Of a stretch of DNA of 64,000 nucleotides, positions 27,937 to 36,207 are shown piece after piece. Position 1 is the stretch's first letter. The number at the start of each line of letters is the position of its first letter. The notes under the pieces were generated by a model that had not been told where the DNA came from, made no database searches, and was given only the letters and a program-made list of their open reading frames with translations. Position numbers and translations under genes: made by a program. Source of the stretch: Streptomyces gossypii (GTDB taxonomy: Bacteria; Actinomycetota; Actinomycetes; Streptomycetales; Streptomycetaceae). Location: positions 372,001-436,000 of the forward strand of contig NZ_JAJAGO010000003.1 of the NCBI RefSeq assembly GCF_025165795.1, written 5' to 3'.

Positions 27937-29199
27937 ATGACGGGCAATCGGCGCTGGGCTGCTGGTACGGCCGCCTTGAGCGCGCTCGCGGTACTGCTCG
28001 GAGGATGCGCGGGCGGCTCAAAGGAGACCGGTTCCGAACGCGACGGCAAGCCGGCCCGCGACTCCGACCAGGGCACTCGACAGGCCGGGGAGCCCCGGCT
28101 CATCGGCGACGGCTCCACCTCGTACACCGGGGAACAGCCCCACCAGCCCACTCCGGCGAAGCTCGAACCCGGCGAGAAGCCGCCGCAGTTCGTCGTCTTC
28201 TCCTGGGACGGCGCGGGCGAGGACGGAAATGCGCTCTTCTCGCGCTTCCGTGAACTCGCCAAGAAATACGACGCCTCGATGACGTACTTCCTGAGCGGGA
28301 TCTATCTGCTTCCCGAGGAGCAGCAGGAGCGCTACAACCCGCCCGGCCGTTCGCCCGGAGCCTCCGACATCGGCTACCTCAGGAAAGAGAACATCCAGTC
28401 GACACTTCGCCAGGTGCGCCAGGCATGGCTCGACGGCAGCGAGATCGGCACCCACTTCAACGGACACTTCTGCGGGCCCGGCGGTGTCGGCAGTTGGTCC
28501 GCCGAGCAGTGGAAGAGCGAGATCAGTCAGGCCAAGTGGTTCGTCAAGAACTGGAAGACCACCACCGGCTGGAAGAAGATGAAGCCGTTGCCCTTCGACT
28601 ACGAGAAGGAACTGATCGGCGGCCGTACCCCCTGTCTCGAAGGCCGCACGAACCTCCTCCCGGCGGCCAGGGAGATGGGCTTCCGCTACGACTCCAGCGG
28701 CAACGGCACCCAGGTCTGGCCGGACAAGGAGGGCGGGATGTGGGACCTGCCACTCCAGCAGATCCCCATGCCCGGCCGGTCGTTCGAGACGCTGTCCATG
28801 GACTACAACTTCCTCGCCAACCAGTCCAAGACCGTTGACGGTCCGCCCGCGCTGCGCCCGGGCTACCAGCAGCAGATGCGCGACGGCCTGATGCAGGGCT
28901 TCGCACGCGCATACGAGGGCAACCGTGCGCCGATGATCATCGGCAACCACTTCGAGCAGTGGAACGGCGGCATCTACATGGACGCGGTCGAGGATGTGAT
29001 CAAGGAGGTCTGCGGCAAGCAGGACGTCCGCTGCGTGTCGTTCAGGCAACTCGTGGACTGGCTGGACGTACAGGACCCTCAGGTACTCCGCACGCTGCGC
29101 ACCCTGCGGGTCGGCGAGAAGCCCACCGGCGGCTGGCACTCCTTCCTCGCCCCGCCTTCGACCCGCCGCACGTCCCCGCCACCTCCGTCGTCACCCTGA
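27937..29199 (+). CDS. Secreted lipoprotein, polysaccharide-deacetylase-like
   Basis: 420 aa. A lipoprotein signal peptide ends in LLGGC (Cys24), then a ~50-residue disordered spacer. The body (~85-390) resembles a NodB-type fold: VVFSWDGAGEDGNALFSRFR, a first strand and helix like TFDDG enzymes, SEIGTHFNGHFC as the His-containing second motif, and MIIGNHFEQWNGG. The canonical D-D/H-x3-H set is only partly recognisable, so enzymatic activity is uncertain. GGGAGAGG precedes the ATG. Its last 9 bp overlap the convergent ATPase gene. Confidence 0.8.
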   Translation: MTGNRRWAAGTAALSALAVLLGGCAGGSKETGSERDGKPARDSDQGTRQAGEPRLIGDGSTSYTGEQPHQPTPAKLEPGEKPPQFVVFSWDGAGEDGNALFSRFRELAKKYDASMTYFLSGIYLLPEEQQERYNPPGRSPGASDIGYLRKENIQSTLRQVRQAWLDGSEIGTHFNGHFCGPGGVGSWSAEQWKSEISQAKWFVKNWKTTTGWKKMKPLPFDYEKELIGGRTPCLEGRTNLLPAAREMGFRYDSSGNGTQVWPDKEGGMWDLPLQQIPMPGRSFETLSMDYNFLANQSKTVDGPPALRPGYQQQMRDGLMQGFARAYEGNRAPMIIGNHFEQWNGGIYMDAVEDVIKEVCGKQDVRCVSFRQLVDWLDVQDPQVLRTLRTLRVGEKPTGGWHSFLAPPSTRRTSPPPPSSP

Positions 29200-30189
29200 G
29201 AGCTCAGCGGGTTGTGGTGTGGGCGCTTCGCTCAGGACGAAGCCCGGATCCACCTGCGCAGCCAAGTCCGCTCCGGTCTTCGCATTCCCCCAGCTCTCCG
29301 CGTTGCGCAGATGGAAGTGCACCATCTGCTGCGTGTAGCGGTTCCAGTCGCGCCCGGCGTACGCCGCATCCGCGGCTTCGTGGAGCGTGTGCAGTGCGAG
29401 CAGGTTGGCGTTCTCCAGCTCGCTGAGGGGGCGGGGGCGGCCCTTCTCCATGGACCGTACCCAGTCCGATTGCCCGAAGGTGGTGAGCAGGTCGTCACCC
29501 ACCTCCTCCCGGAGGAAGCGGAGGTCCTCGGGGGAGTGCACCTTGTTGCCGACGGCCTTCACCAAGACGCCGAAGTCCCGTGCGTACTCCTTGTACTGGC
29601 GGTAGACCGCGACCCCCTTCCTGGTCGGCTCGGCCACCAGGAAGGTCATGTCGAAACGTGTGAACATCCCGGAGGCGAAGGAGTCGCTGCCCGCTGTCAT
29701 GTCGACGACAACGAACTCACGGCGCCCGTCCACGAGGTGGTTGAGACAGAGTTCCACCGCGCCGACCTTGGAGTGGTAACAGGCAACACCCAGGTCGGAC
29801 TCGGCGAACGGTCCGGTCGCCAGCAGCCGGATGTCGCCGCCCTCCAGGGGCACGGTGCGAGCGCAGGCGTCATAGACGGGGTTGTCCTCACAGATGCGGA
29901 GCAGCCGGGAGCCCTCACCCGGCGGCGTTGTCTTGATCATGGTTGCCGCCGAGGTGATCCGGGGATTGGCACCTCGCAGATAGTCCTTGATGAGGGGAAG
30001 TCTGGCCCCCAGCGGGGGCACTGCGGCGGATTCGGCGTCCTCGTCCAGTCCCAGGGCGCTGCCGAGGTGCTGGTTGATGTCCGCGTCCACGGCGATCAGA
30101 GGGATCCGGTGTGCTGCGAGACGGCGGATGAACAGTGAGGACAGTGTGGTCTTGCCACTGCCGCCCTTGCCAACGAAAGCGATCTTCAT
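29191..30189 (-). CDS. ParA/MinD-superfamily ATPase (CooC-like)
   Basis: 332 aa. Starts MKIAFVGKGGSGKTTLSSLF with deviant Walker A GKGGSGKTT (7-15), then VDADINQHLG (Walker A') and VVVDMTAGSDSFASG (Walker B). The short N-terminus and the LIAVDADINQHLG block match CooC/metal-insertion ATPases, which load cofactors such as nickel, but no metalloenzyme partner is adjacent, so the client is unknown. Its 3' end overlaps the convergent lipoprotein gene by 9 bp. Confidence 0.85.
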   Translation of the reverse strand: MKIAFVGKGGSGKTTLSSLFIRRLAAHRIPLIAVDADINQHLGSALGLDEDAESAAVPPLGARLPLIKDYLRGANPRITSAATMIKTTPPGEGSRLLRICEDNPVYDACARTVPLEGGDIRLLATGPFAESDLGVACYHSKVGAVELCLNHLVDGRREFVVVDMTAGSDSFASGMFTRFDMTFLVAEPTRKGVAVYRQYKEYARDFGVLVKAVGNKVHSPEDLRFLREEVGDDLLTTFGQSDWVRSMEKGRPRPLSELENANLLALHTLHEAADAAYAGRDWNRYTQQMVHFHLRNAESWGNAKTGADLAAQVDPGFVLSEAPTPQPAELSG

Positions 30190-30294
30190 GTGCGGCAGAG
30201 TATTCAAATGGACGCGGAGAGTGGTGAAGGTGAGTGAAGAAGACCACTCGATCGAGGGGCGTGCGGGGCTGGGTGGATGCGTAGGGTCGTACGC

Positions 30295-31206
30295 ATGAGT
30301 AACACCGCTGGCCGTGCCGGCTCCGCCGATTCCTCCAGCTCCGCCGACGGCCCCGGGGCCGGAGGTGGAGCCACTTCCGGCCCCCCGGATCCGCTGGTCC
30401 CGCTCGGGGCGTTGCCCGGTGTGGCCGAGGCGGTGGAGGCCATGCGCAAGGCAGTGGACCGGGTCTACGGACACCGGGTCATGCGGCGGCGCAGCAGTGA
30501 GGTCAGCGCGGAGGCGGCACTGCGCGGTGCGCGCGCCTCGGCCGCGCTGGAGGGCGCGGACTGGGGGCTGGAAGAGGTCCGCCGCCGCAGCGACTTCGGC
30601 GCCGAGGACGAGGCCCGTACGGTCGGCGCGGCGCTGCGGGTGACGGCGGAGAGCGGGCAACTGCTGGACGTATGGCGGCAGTCACCACTGCGCGTGCTGG
30701 CGAGGCTGCACCTGGTGGCGGCGGGCGGTGCCGCATCCGGGGAGTCGGTGGGAAGGCCGCGACTGGCGGGCGAGACCGTGGCGGGGCCGGAAGCCGGGCG
30801 GGAACCAGAGGTGGCGCTGCCGACGGCCGAGGAGGTGTCGGCCCGGCTCGACGCGCTCTCCGGCTTGGTCGTGGCGGGGACTTCGGCGCCCGCCCTGGTG
30901 CTGGCGGCGGTGGTGCACGGGGAGCTGGCGACGCTCCGGCCCTTCGTCTCGCACAACGGTGTGGTGGCGCGGGCGGCGGAGCGGATCGTACTGGTGGGCA
31001 GCGGCCTCGATCCGAAATCCGTCTCCCCTGCCGAGGTCGGTCACGCGGAAGCGGGCGTCGGCGCCTACCGCCGAGCGCTCGGCCGCTACGCCTCGGGGGC
31101 GCCGGGCGGCGTGGCGGAGTGGATCGCGCACTGCGGCCGGGCGGCGGAGCTGGGGGCGCGCGAGAGCACCGCGGTGTGTGAGGCGATGCAGCGCGGAGCG
31201 GCCTGA
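30295..31206 (+). CDS. Degenerate Fic-domain protein
   Basis: 303 aa. The layout is that of Fic AMP-transferases: an inhibitory helix motif S-x3-E-G (S82-AALEG87) and a region aligning with the Fic loop. However HPFx(D/E)GNGRxxR reads RPFVSHNGVVAR (215-226): the catalytic His is Arg215, the acidic residue is Ser219, and Gly and Arg are replaced at 220 and 223; Asn221, Gly222 and Arg226 remain. AMP transfer by the usual mechanism seems impossible. ATG 30295 follows TAGGGT by 7 bases without a Shine-Dalgarno (leaderless); ATG 30277 is the alternative. Confidence 0.75.
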   Translation: MSNTAGRAGSADSSSSADGPGAGGGATSGPPDPLVPLGALPGVAEAVEAMRKAVDRVYGHRVMRRRSSEVSAEAALRGARASAALEGADWGLEEVRRRSDFGAEDEARTVGAALRVTAESGQLLDVWRQSPLRVLARLHLVAAGGAASGESVGRPRLAGETVAGPEAGREPEVALPTAEEVSARLDALSGLVVAGTSAPALVLAAVVHGELATLRPFVSHNGVVARAAERIVLVGSGLDPKSVSPAEVGHAEAGVGAYRRALGRYASGAPGGVAEWIAHCGRAAELGARESTAVCEAMQRGAA

Positions 31207-31256
31207 GGGCTGTCCCGTTTGGATCTTGCTGGGCTCGCGTGCCCTGGACGGAAGTT

Positions 31257-31289
31257 GCGGCGGCACCGCTCCAGACTCGGTGCCGCCGC
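31257..31289 (+). terminator. Terminator of the Fic-like gene
   Basis: A perfect 12-bp stem (GCGGCGGCACCG and complement) with a 9-nt loop, 51 bp after the stop. Confidence 0.8.
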
Positions 31290-31544
31290 TGGCATGTCCA
31301 CCGGGTTACCAGTGCGTGCACGAAATATCGTCCATCAGGTCGGGACTTCGCCCGTCACCTGGTGCGACTGGCCCGAATCGCGGGTCGGCTGCGCGTGGGT
31401 TCCCAGTTTTCATGCTCCGGTCCGTGGGGCCTGTGCGTGATGCAACATCCACTCGAATGCCGCTGGTCTCGCGGGCCGTTAATTCATTTGTACCGCGAGG
31501 AGAGGTTGAGCGGAAGTCCTCACGGAAGAACTTTACTTTTCATC
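31290..31544. other. Interval between Fic-like and HAD genes (no gene seen)
   Basis: Ends of two convergent genes. Sequence near 31310-31540 is less GC-rich than the genes and has no ORF with coding character; I see no insertion-sequence ends. Confidence 0.5.
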
Positions 31545-32384
31545 TCAAAGAGCGCTAAAGCGGGCGCGTCGCTTGCTGGCGAACCAGACAAGCCCAGCCG
31601 TCGCGGCCGCTGCCGTCACCGCTGCTGCGGCGACGGCCAGGACCGGGCGCGACGGCATGGACAGAGAAGGCAGCCGCTGCTTGAGGCGCACCGGCCGGGA
31701 GAAGGAGAGCACCGGCCAGTCACGGGCGAGCGCCTCTCTGCGCAGGGCCCGGCCGGGATTGACCGCGTACGGATTGCCGACCGCCTCCAGCATGGGCAGG
31801 TCCGTCGCGGAGTCGCTGTACGCGTAGCAGCGGCTGAGGTCGTACCCCTCCGTCCGGGCCAGTTCCTTGATCGCCTCCGCCTTGGCGGGACCGTAGGCGT
31901 AGTACTCGACCTCGCCGGTGAAGACGCCCTCCTCGACCACCATGCGAGTCGCCACCACGCGGTCGGCCCCGATCAACTGGCCGATCGGCTCGACGACCTC
32001 GGCGCCCGAGGTCGAGACGATGACCACGTCCCGGCCCGCCAGATGGTGCTGCTCGATGAGGGAGGCGGCCTCGTCGTAGATGATCGGGTCGATCAGGTCG
32101 TGGATGGTCTCGGCGACGATCTCCCGCACCTGCTGGACGTTCCAGCCGCGGCAGAGTGCTGAGAGGTACTCCCTCATCCGCTCCATCTGGTCGTGATCGG
32201 CACCTCCGAGGAGAAACACGAACTGGGAGTATGCAGCGCGGAGTACGTCTCGGCGATTGATCAGGCCACCGTGGTAGAAGGACTTACTGAAGGTGAGCGT
32301 GCTCGACTTCGCAATGACCGTCTTGTCCAGGTCGAAGAAGGCGGCCGTGCGGGGCAGCGACTGGATTTCCACAACTGAGAGCAT
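31545..32384 (-). CDS. HAD-IB family phosphatase with C-terminal membrane anchor
   Basis: 279 aa. HAD motif I is FFDLDKTVI (Asp18, Asp20), motif II VIVSTSGAEV, motif III Lys in GPAKAEAIKEL, motif IV YSDSATDLPMLEAVG. It is of the serB-like HAD-IB subfamily, which acts on phosphoserine-like or lysophosphatidic substrates. A C-terminal hydrophobic helix (~250-270) and basic end RRARFSAL anchor it in the membrane. Its homologue adjoins ssd in many actinobacteria (Rv3661 beside Rv3660c in M. tuberculosis). Divergent from the 6C RNA and tad operon. Confidence 0.9.
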   Translation of the reverse strand: MLSVVEIQSLPRTAAFFDLDKTVIAKSSTLTFSKSFYHGGLINRRDVLRAAYSQFVFLLGGADHDQMERMREYLSALCRGWNVQQVREIVAETIHDLIDPIIYDEAASLIEQHHLAGRDVVIVSTSGAEVVEPIGQLIGADRVVATRMVVEEGVFTGEVEYYAYGPAKAEAIKELARTEGYDLSRCYAYSDSATDLPMLEAVGNPYAVNPGRALRREALARDWPVLSFSRPVRLKQRLPSLSMPSRPVLAVAAAAVTAAAATAGLVWFASKRRARFSAL

Positions 32385-32457
32385 AGGCGCCCACCATTCG
32401 GCGTAAGCTGGTGCGCGTTGGTTTGCTTGAGAAGGCCTTCGGGTACACCATGGAAGT

Positions 32458-32560
32458 CACGGATCGTTCGCGACCGTGCTCACCCGGCCCGACTCCTCCC
32501 CCCCCGAGTCGGCCGTGGGGACGACCCCCGCTCTCCCCCCCGGCGGGGGTCGTCGCATGT
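32458..32560 (+). ncRNA. 6C small RNA
   Basis: The stretch holds two consecutive hairpins whose loops are runs of cytosine. Hairpin 1 (32486-32514) has stem CCGACTC/GAGTCGG and loop CTC7-like with 8 Cs. Hairpin 2 (32520-32554) has a 12-bp stem GACGACCCCCGC/GCGGGGGTCGTC and an 11-nt loop with 7 Cs; it also serves as terminator. A smaller 5' hairpin (CACGG...CCGTG) precedes them. This is the actinobacterial 6C motif, and its location between the HAD gene and ssd is the same as for the mycobacterial B11/6C RNA. Candidate promoter: TTGCTT (32423-32428), 17-bp gap, CACCAT, so the 5' end is approximate. C-rich loops are thought to pair with G-rich ribosome-binding sites. Confidence 0.85.
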
Positions 32561-32699
32561 CCGGATGCCTTTTGGTGATCGATCGGGCGCTCTCCTCTCT
32601 CTCGTGGCCCTCGGTGGCCGCTTCCCGTGGATCAGTAAACACGTAACTGCGCGTAATCAACAGGATGCTCTCCGGAAGTCACCGGTTTGAGCGAGCAAG

Positions 32700-32726
32700 T
32701 TATGCACAACTGCCGAGTTGTCCACG
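32700..32726 (+). promoter_or_regulatory. Two DnaA-box-like 9-mers upstream of the tad operon
   Basis: TTATGCACA (32700-32708) and TTGTCCACG (32718-32726) are in the same orientation, 18 bp start to start. Each differs from the Streptomyces DnaA box TTGTCCACA (or E. coli TTATCCACA) by one or two bases. Function is unproven. Confidence 0.4.
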
Positions 32727-32834
32727 GATTTCGACCATGATCCCCAAGTTTTTCCGGTTCGCCGCATCGTGATTCCCAGCGGTGTCCGCAGGAGTTCGCG
32801 GAGCCGGTATGGGAAGCGTGAAGGGGACTCGGGC

Positions 32835-33995
32835 ATGGCCGAAACCATCTTGATTGTCACGGAGGACGAGCAGCTCCTCGACGACCTGCTGCGGTTGTGT
32901 GCGGCGGCCGGTGCCGAGGCGGAGGTGGCGCATGGCGCGCCCCTCGAGCGGGTGGACTGGGCGCAGTGGAGCGGGGCGGCCTCCTGGGAGCACTCACCCC
33001 TGGTTCTGGTCGGGGACGACTGCGCCGGCGCCTCACTCGGGACAGGCCGTGGCGGCGGGTGGCCGTCCGGGGCGCAGCGCCGTGCGGGAGTACTGCTGAT
33101 CGGCCGGGATCTGGACGACCCGGGGGTATGGGAGCGGGGCGCGGGCATCGGCGCCGAGGGCGTGGTGGTGCTGCCCGATGCCGAGCCCTGGCTGACGGGC
33201 CGGATCGCCGACGCGGCCGAGGGTCTCGGAGCACCCGCGCTGACGGTCGGGGTGATCGGCGGCCGTGGTGGCGCCGGAGCGTCCACCCTCGCCTGCGCCC
33301 TGGCCGTCACGGCGGCAGGGCTGGGGCGGCGCACGATGCTGATCGATGGCGACCCGCTGGGTGGTGGCCTGGATGTGCTGCTCGGCGGGGAGCGTACGGA
33401 GGGCCTGCGATGGCCGGCGTTCGCGGAGTCGCGGGGCCGGGTCGGTGGCGTCGCGCTGGAGGAATCGCTGCCGAGGTTGCACGACTTGAGCGTGCTCAGT
33501 TGGGACCGCGGCGATTCCGTGCTGATCTCGGGGGACGCCATGAGGTCCGTGCTGGGGGCGGCCCGTCGGCGTGGGGGAGTTGTCGTCGTGGATCTGCCCC
33601 GCCGGATGGACGAAGCGGTCGCCGAAGCGCTGGCGCAGCTCGATCTCGGCCTTCTGGTGGTGCCGGCAGAGCTGCGCGCGGTGGCAGCCGCGCACCGCGT
33701 CGCGGCCAGTACCCGGATGGTTCTGCGCGATCTGCGCGCCGTGGTGCGTACGCCGGGCTCGCAGGGAGGCCGCCGCGTCCGCGATGACGGCCCGGGGCTC
33801 GACGAATACGAGGTCGCCGGTCTGCTGGGGCTCAGCCTCGCGGGCGAACTGCCCTGGGAGGCAGGGCTGCTGGAGGCGGTCGAGCAGGGCCGTCCGCCGG
33901 GCTCCGAGGAGGGCGGTGCGCTGGCCCGCTTCTGCCGTGAGTTCTGGGACCGCTCCCTGACCGGTGGCCTGCCTGGCGGAGGTGTCGCGGCATGA
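32835..33995 (+). CDS. ssd: Septum-site-determining protein Ssd (CpaE/MinD-like)
   Basis: 386 aa. A receiver-like N-terminal domain (~1-130) precedes a MinD-type ATPase domain. The P-loop is GGRGGAGAST (~143-152): the lysines of GKGGxGKT are missing, as in other actinobacterial Ssd proteins, so ATP hydrolysis is doubtful. LIDGDPLGGGLDVLLGG and VVVDLPRRMDE retain the fold. In mycobacteria Ssd affects septum formation; in tad operons the CpaE-like member localises the pilus machine. AAGGGG precedes ATG 32835. The stop overlaps the tadA start by 4 bp. Confidence 0.9.
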   Translation: MAETILIVTEDEQLLDDLLRLCAAAGAEAEVAHGAPLERVDWAQWSGAASWEHSPLVLVGDDCAGASLGTGRGGGWPSGAQRRAGVLLIGRDLDDPGVWERGAGIGAEGVVVLPDAEPWLTGRIADAAEGLGAPALTVGVIGGRGGAGASTLACALAVTAAGLGRRTMLIDGDPLGGGLDVLLGGERTEGLRWPAFAESRGRVGGVALEESLPRLHDLSVLSWDRGDSVLISGDAMRSVLGAARRRGGVVVVDLPRRMDEAVAEALAQLDLGLLVVPAELRAVAAAHRVAASTRMVLRDLRAVVRTPGSQGGRRVRDDGPGLDEYEVAGLLGLSLAGELPWEAGLLEAVEQGRPPGSEEGGALARFCREFWDRSLTGGLPGGGVAA

Positions 33996-35287
33996 GCCGT
34001 ATGCGAGAGGGCCACAGGGCATGGGCGGCCGCGGGTCCGGTCAGCCGGGGGCGGCCGGTCGGCCGCGCGGAAGGAGGCGGGTCGGCCGGGCATGCGGCAG
34101 CCGGAGGCCCCGCGGTGGAAGAGCCCGTTGCGGGAGGAGCGCTGCTGGACGCGGTGCGGGTGCGGCTGGCCGAGACGGGAGCAGAGCCGACGCCTGCGAG
34201 GGTCGCGGCGGCGCTGCGGTCGCAGGGGCGGCTGCTGGGGGACAGCGCGGTGCTCCGGGTGGTGGAGGCGCTGCGTTCCGAGCTGGTCGGCACCGGCCCG
34301 CTGGAGCCGCTGCTGGCCGATCCCGCTGTCACGGATGTGCTGGTCACCAGTCCGGAGGAGGTATGGGTCGACAGGGGCGGCGGGCTGGAGCGGACACGGG
34401 TCCGTTTCACCGACGCGGCCGCGGTGCGCCGCCTCGCGCAGCGGCTGGCCACCTCGGCGGGGCGCCGACTGGACGACGCCCGGCCCTGGGTGGACGCCCG
34501 GCTGCCGGATGGGACACGCCTCCATGCGGTGCTTCCGCCGGTCGCGGTCGGCTGCACCGCTCTTTCCCTCCGGGTGGTGCGGCCCAGGGCCTTCGGGCTG
34601 GCCGAGCTGATGGCGGCCGGCACCGTACCTCCCGGCGGCGACCGGCTGCTGCGGGCGATGCTGGACGCCCGCCTGTCCTTTCTGGTGAGCGGCGGGACGG
34701 GTTCGGGGAAGAGCACGCTCCTCAGCAGCCTGCTCGGGTTGGTCGGCCCGCAGGAGCGGATCGTGCTCGCCGAGGATTCCTCCGAGCTGCGCCCGGACCA
34801 TCCCCATGTGGTGCGCTTGGAGGCCCGCCCCGCCAACCAGGAGGGCGTCGGCCGGGTCGGGCTGCGGGATCTGGTGCGCCAAGCCCTGCGGATGCGGCCC
34901 GACAGGCTCGTGGTCGGCGAGGTGCGTGGCAGTGAGGTCACAGATTTGCTGATCGCTCTTAATACGGGCCATGAGGGCGGTTGTTGCACTCTGCACGCCA
35001 ATGCCGCAGCCGACGTGCCCGCCCGGCTGGAGGCTCTCGCGGCTACGGCCGGGCTCGACCGTGCCGCGCTGCACAGCCAGTTGGCCGCAGCGTTGGATGT
35101 GATCGTCCACCTTGTGCGGGACCGCGCGGGCTGTCGCCGGATCGCCGAGATCCACGTACTGGAGCGGGACGGAGAAGGGCTGGTCGCTACGGTTCCGGCA
35201 GCCAGGTGGAGCGCCGACGGCTTCGTGGCCCAGCGGGGCCGCCAGCGACTGGAGCGGCTGTGCGCGCGAGGCGGGGTCAGGGGATGA
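33992..35287 (+). CDS. tadA: TadA secretion ATPase
   Basis: 431 aa hexameric type II/IV secretion ATPase. Walker A is GGTGSGKST (~234-242), followed by the Asp box and the conserved His-containing TLHANAA block; LVVGEVRGSEVTDLL is Walker B. It powers assembly of the Flp/Tad pilus at the cytoplasmic membrane. The first ~40 residues are variable Gly/Ala/Arg. ATGA overlap with ssd upstream and tadB downstream shows a tightly coupled operon. Confidence 0.95.
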   Translation: MSRMREGHRAWAAAGPVSRGRPVGRAEGGGSAGHAAAGGPAVEEPVAGGALLDAVRVRLAETGAEPTPARVAAALRSQGRLLGDSAVLRVVEALRSELVGTGPLEPLLADPAVTDVLVTSPEEVWVDRGGGLERTRVRFTDAAAVRRLAQRLATSAGRRLDDARPWVDARLPDGTRLHAVLPPVAVGCTALSLRVVRPRAFGLAELMAAGTVPPGGDRLLRAMLDARLSFLVSGGTGSGKSTLLSSLLGLVGPQERIVLAEDSSELRPDHPHVVRLEARPANQEGVGRVGLRDLVRQALRMRPDRLVVGEVRGSEVTDLLIALNTGHEGGCCTLHANAAADVPARLEALAATAGLDRAALHSQLAAALDVIVHLVRDRAGCRRIAEIHVLERDGEGLVATVPAARWSADGFVAQRGRQRLERLCARGGVRG

Positions 35288-36207
35288 CGGGGGCCGGAGT
35301 GAGCGTGAGTGCGGGCGGCCCCGGCGCGGAGGCGTTTCCGGTCTGTGCGGCGATGCTCTGCGCCGGCGTGGCGGCCTGGCTGATGGCCGGGGGCCACGCC
35401 GGGCCCAGGCGGGCCCGGCTGGTGCTCGCGGGCAGCAGTGAGGCACCGCTGCCCGGTGCCCGGCGGAGCCCCGTCCGCAACTGCGAGCTGCAAGCCCGCC
35501 TGCGCCGGCGCTTCGGTACCCGTGCCCGGCACCAGTGGTGGTTCCTGCCGGCAGGTGTGGTGCTGGCGCTGGTAGGCGAGTCGCCGCTGCCGGCTCTGGC
35601 CGGCGCCCTGGCCGTCCCGCTGGCGGCCCGGAGCTTGGCGACGCGCGACAGGAGGCGTACGGCGGAGCGTCGGGAGACAGCCGTGATCGGCTTGTGCGCG
35701 GCGGTGGCCGGGGAGCTGAGGGCTGGACTCCTGCCGGACCAGGCACTGCTGACGGCAGGGCCCGCGACGCTGGGGGAGGAGGGTTCGTCCCTGCTGGCGG
35801 CGGCCCGCTTCGGCGGGGACGTGCCGGCGGCCCTGCGCGAGACGGCGTCGCTGCCGGGCGCGGAGGGTCTCCGGGGAGCGGCCGCCTGCTGGCAGGTGTC
35901 TGCGGACGGAGGCGCGGGGCTGGCCGCCGGGCTGGACCGGGTGGCCGGTGCGCTGCAGGCGGAGCACGATCAGCGGGAGGAGTTGCGGTCGCAGCTTGCA
36001 GGTCCGAGATCCACTGCTCTCGTTCTTGCCTTGCTTCCGCTCTTCGGCCTGTTCCTGGGCAGCGCGATGGGTGCGGAGCCGCTGCGGGTGCTGCTTCACA
36101 CCGCTCCCGGGCTGGCCTGTCTGGCGGTTGGCGGGCTGCTCGAGTGGGCGGGGCTGGCATGGGTGGCGCGGCTGGTGCGAGTGGCTGAAGGCGGCGGGCC
36201 GCCGTGA
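35284..36207 (+). CDS. tadB: TadB-like inner-membrane platform protein
   Basis: 307 aa type II secretion F-domain protein. A first TM (~20-38), a pair at ~88-120, then a cytosolic helical domain with ELRAGLLPDQALLTAG and LDRVAGALQAEHDQREELRSQL, and two C-terminal TMs (~235-285). It forms the membrane platform with TadC on which TadA acts. Starts by ATGA overlap; ends by GTGATG overlap with tadC. Confidence 0.9.
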   Translation: MTGAGVSVSAGGPGAEAFPVCAAMLCAGVAAWLMAGGHAGPRRARLVLAGSSEAPLPGARRSPVRNCELQARLRRRFGTRARHQWWFLPAGVVLALVGESPLPALAGALAVPLAARSLATRDRRRTAERRETAVIGLCAAVAGELRAGLLPDQALLTAGPATLGEEGSSLLAAARFGGDVPAALRETASLPGAEGLRGAAACWQVSADGGAGLAAGLDRVAGALQAEHDQREELRSQLAGPRSTALVLALLPLFGLFLGSAMGAEPLRVLLHTAPGLACLAVGGLLEWAGLAWVARLVRVAEGGGPP

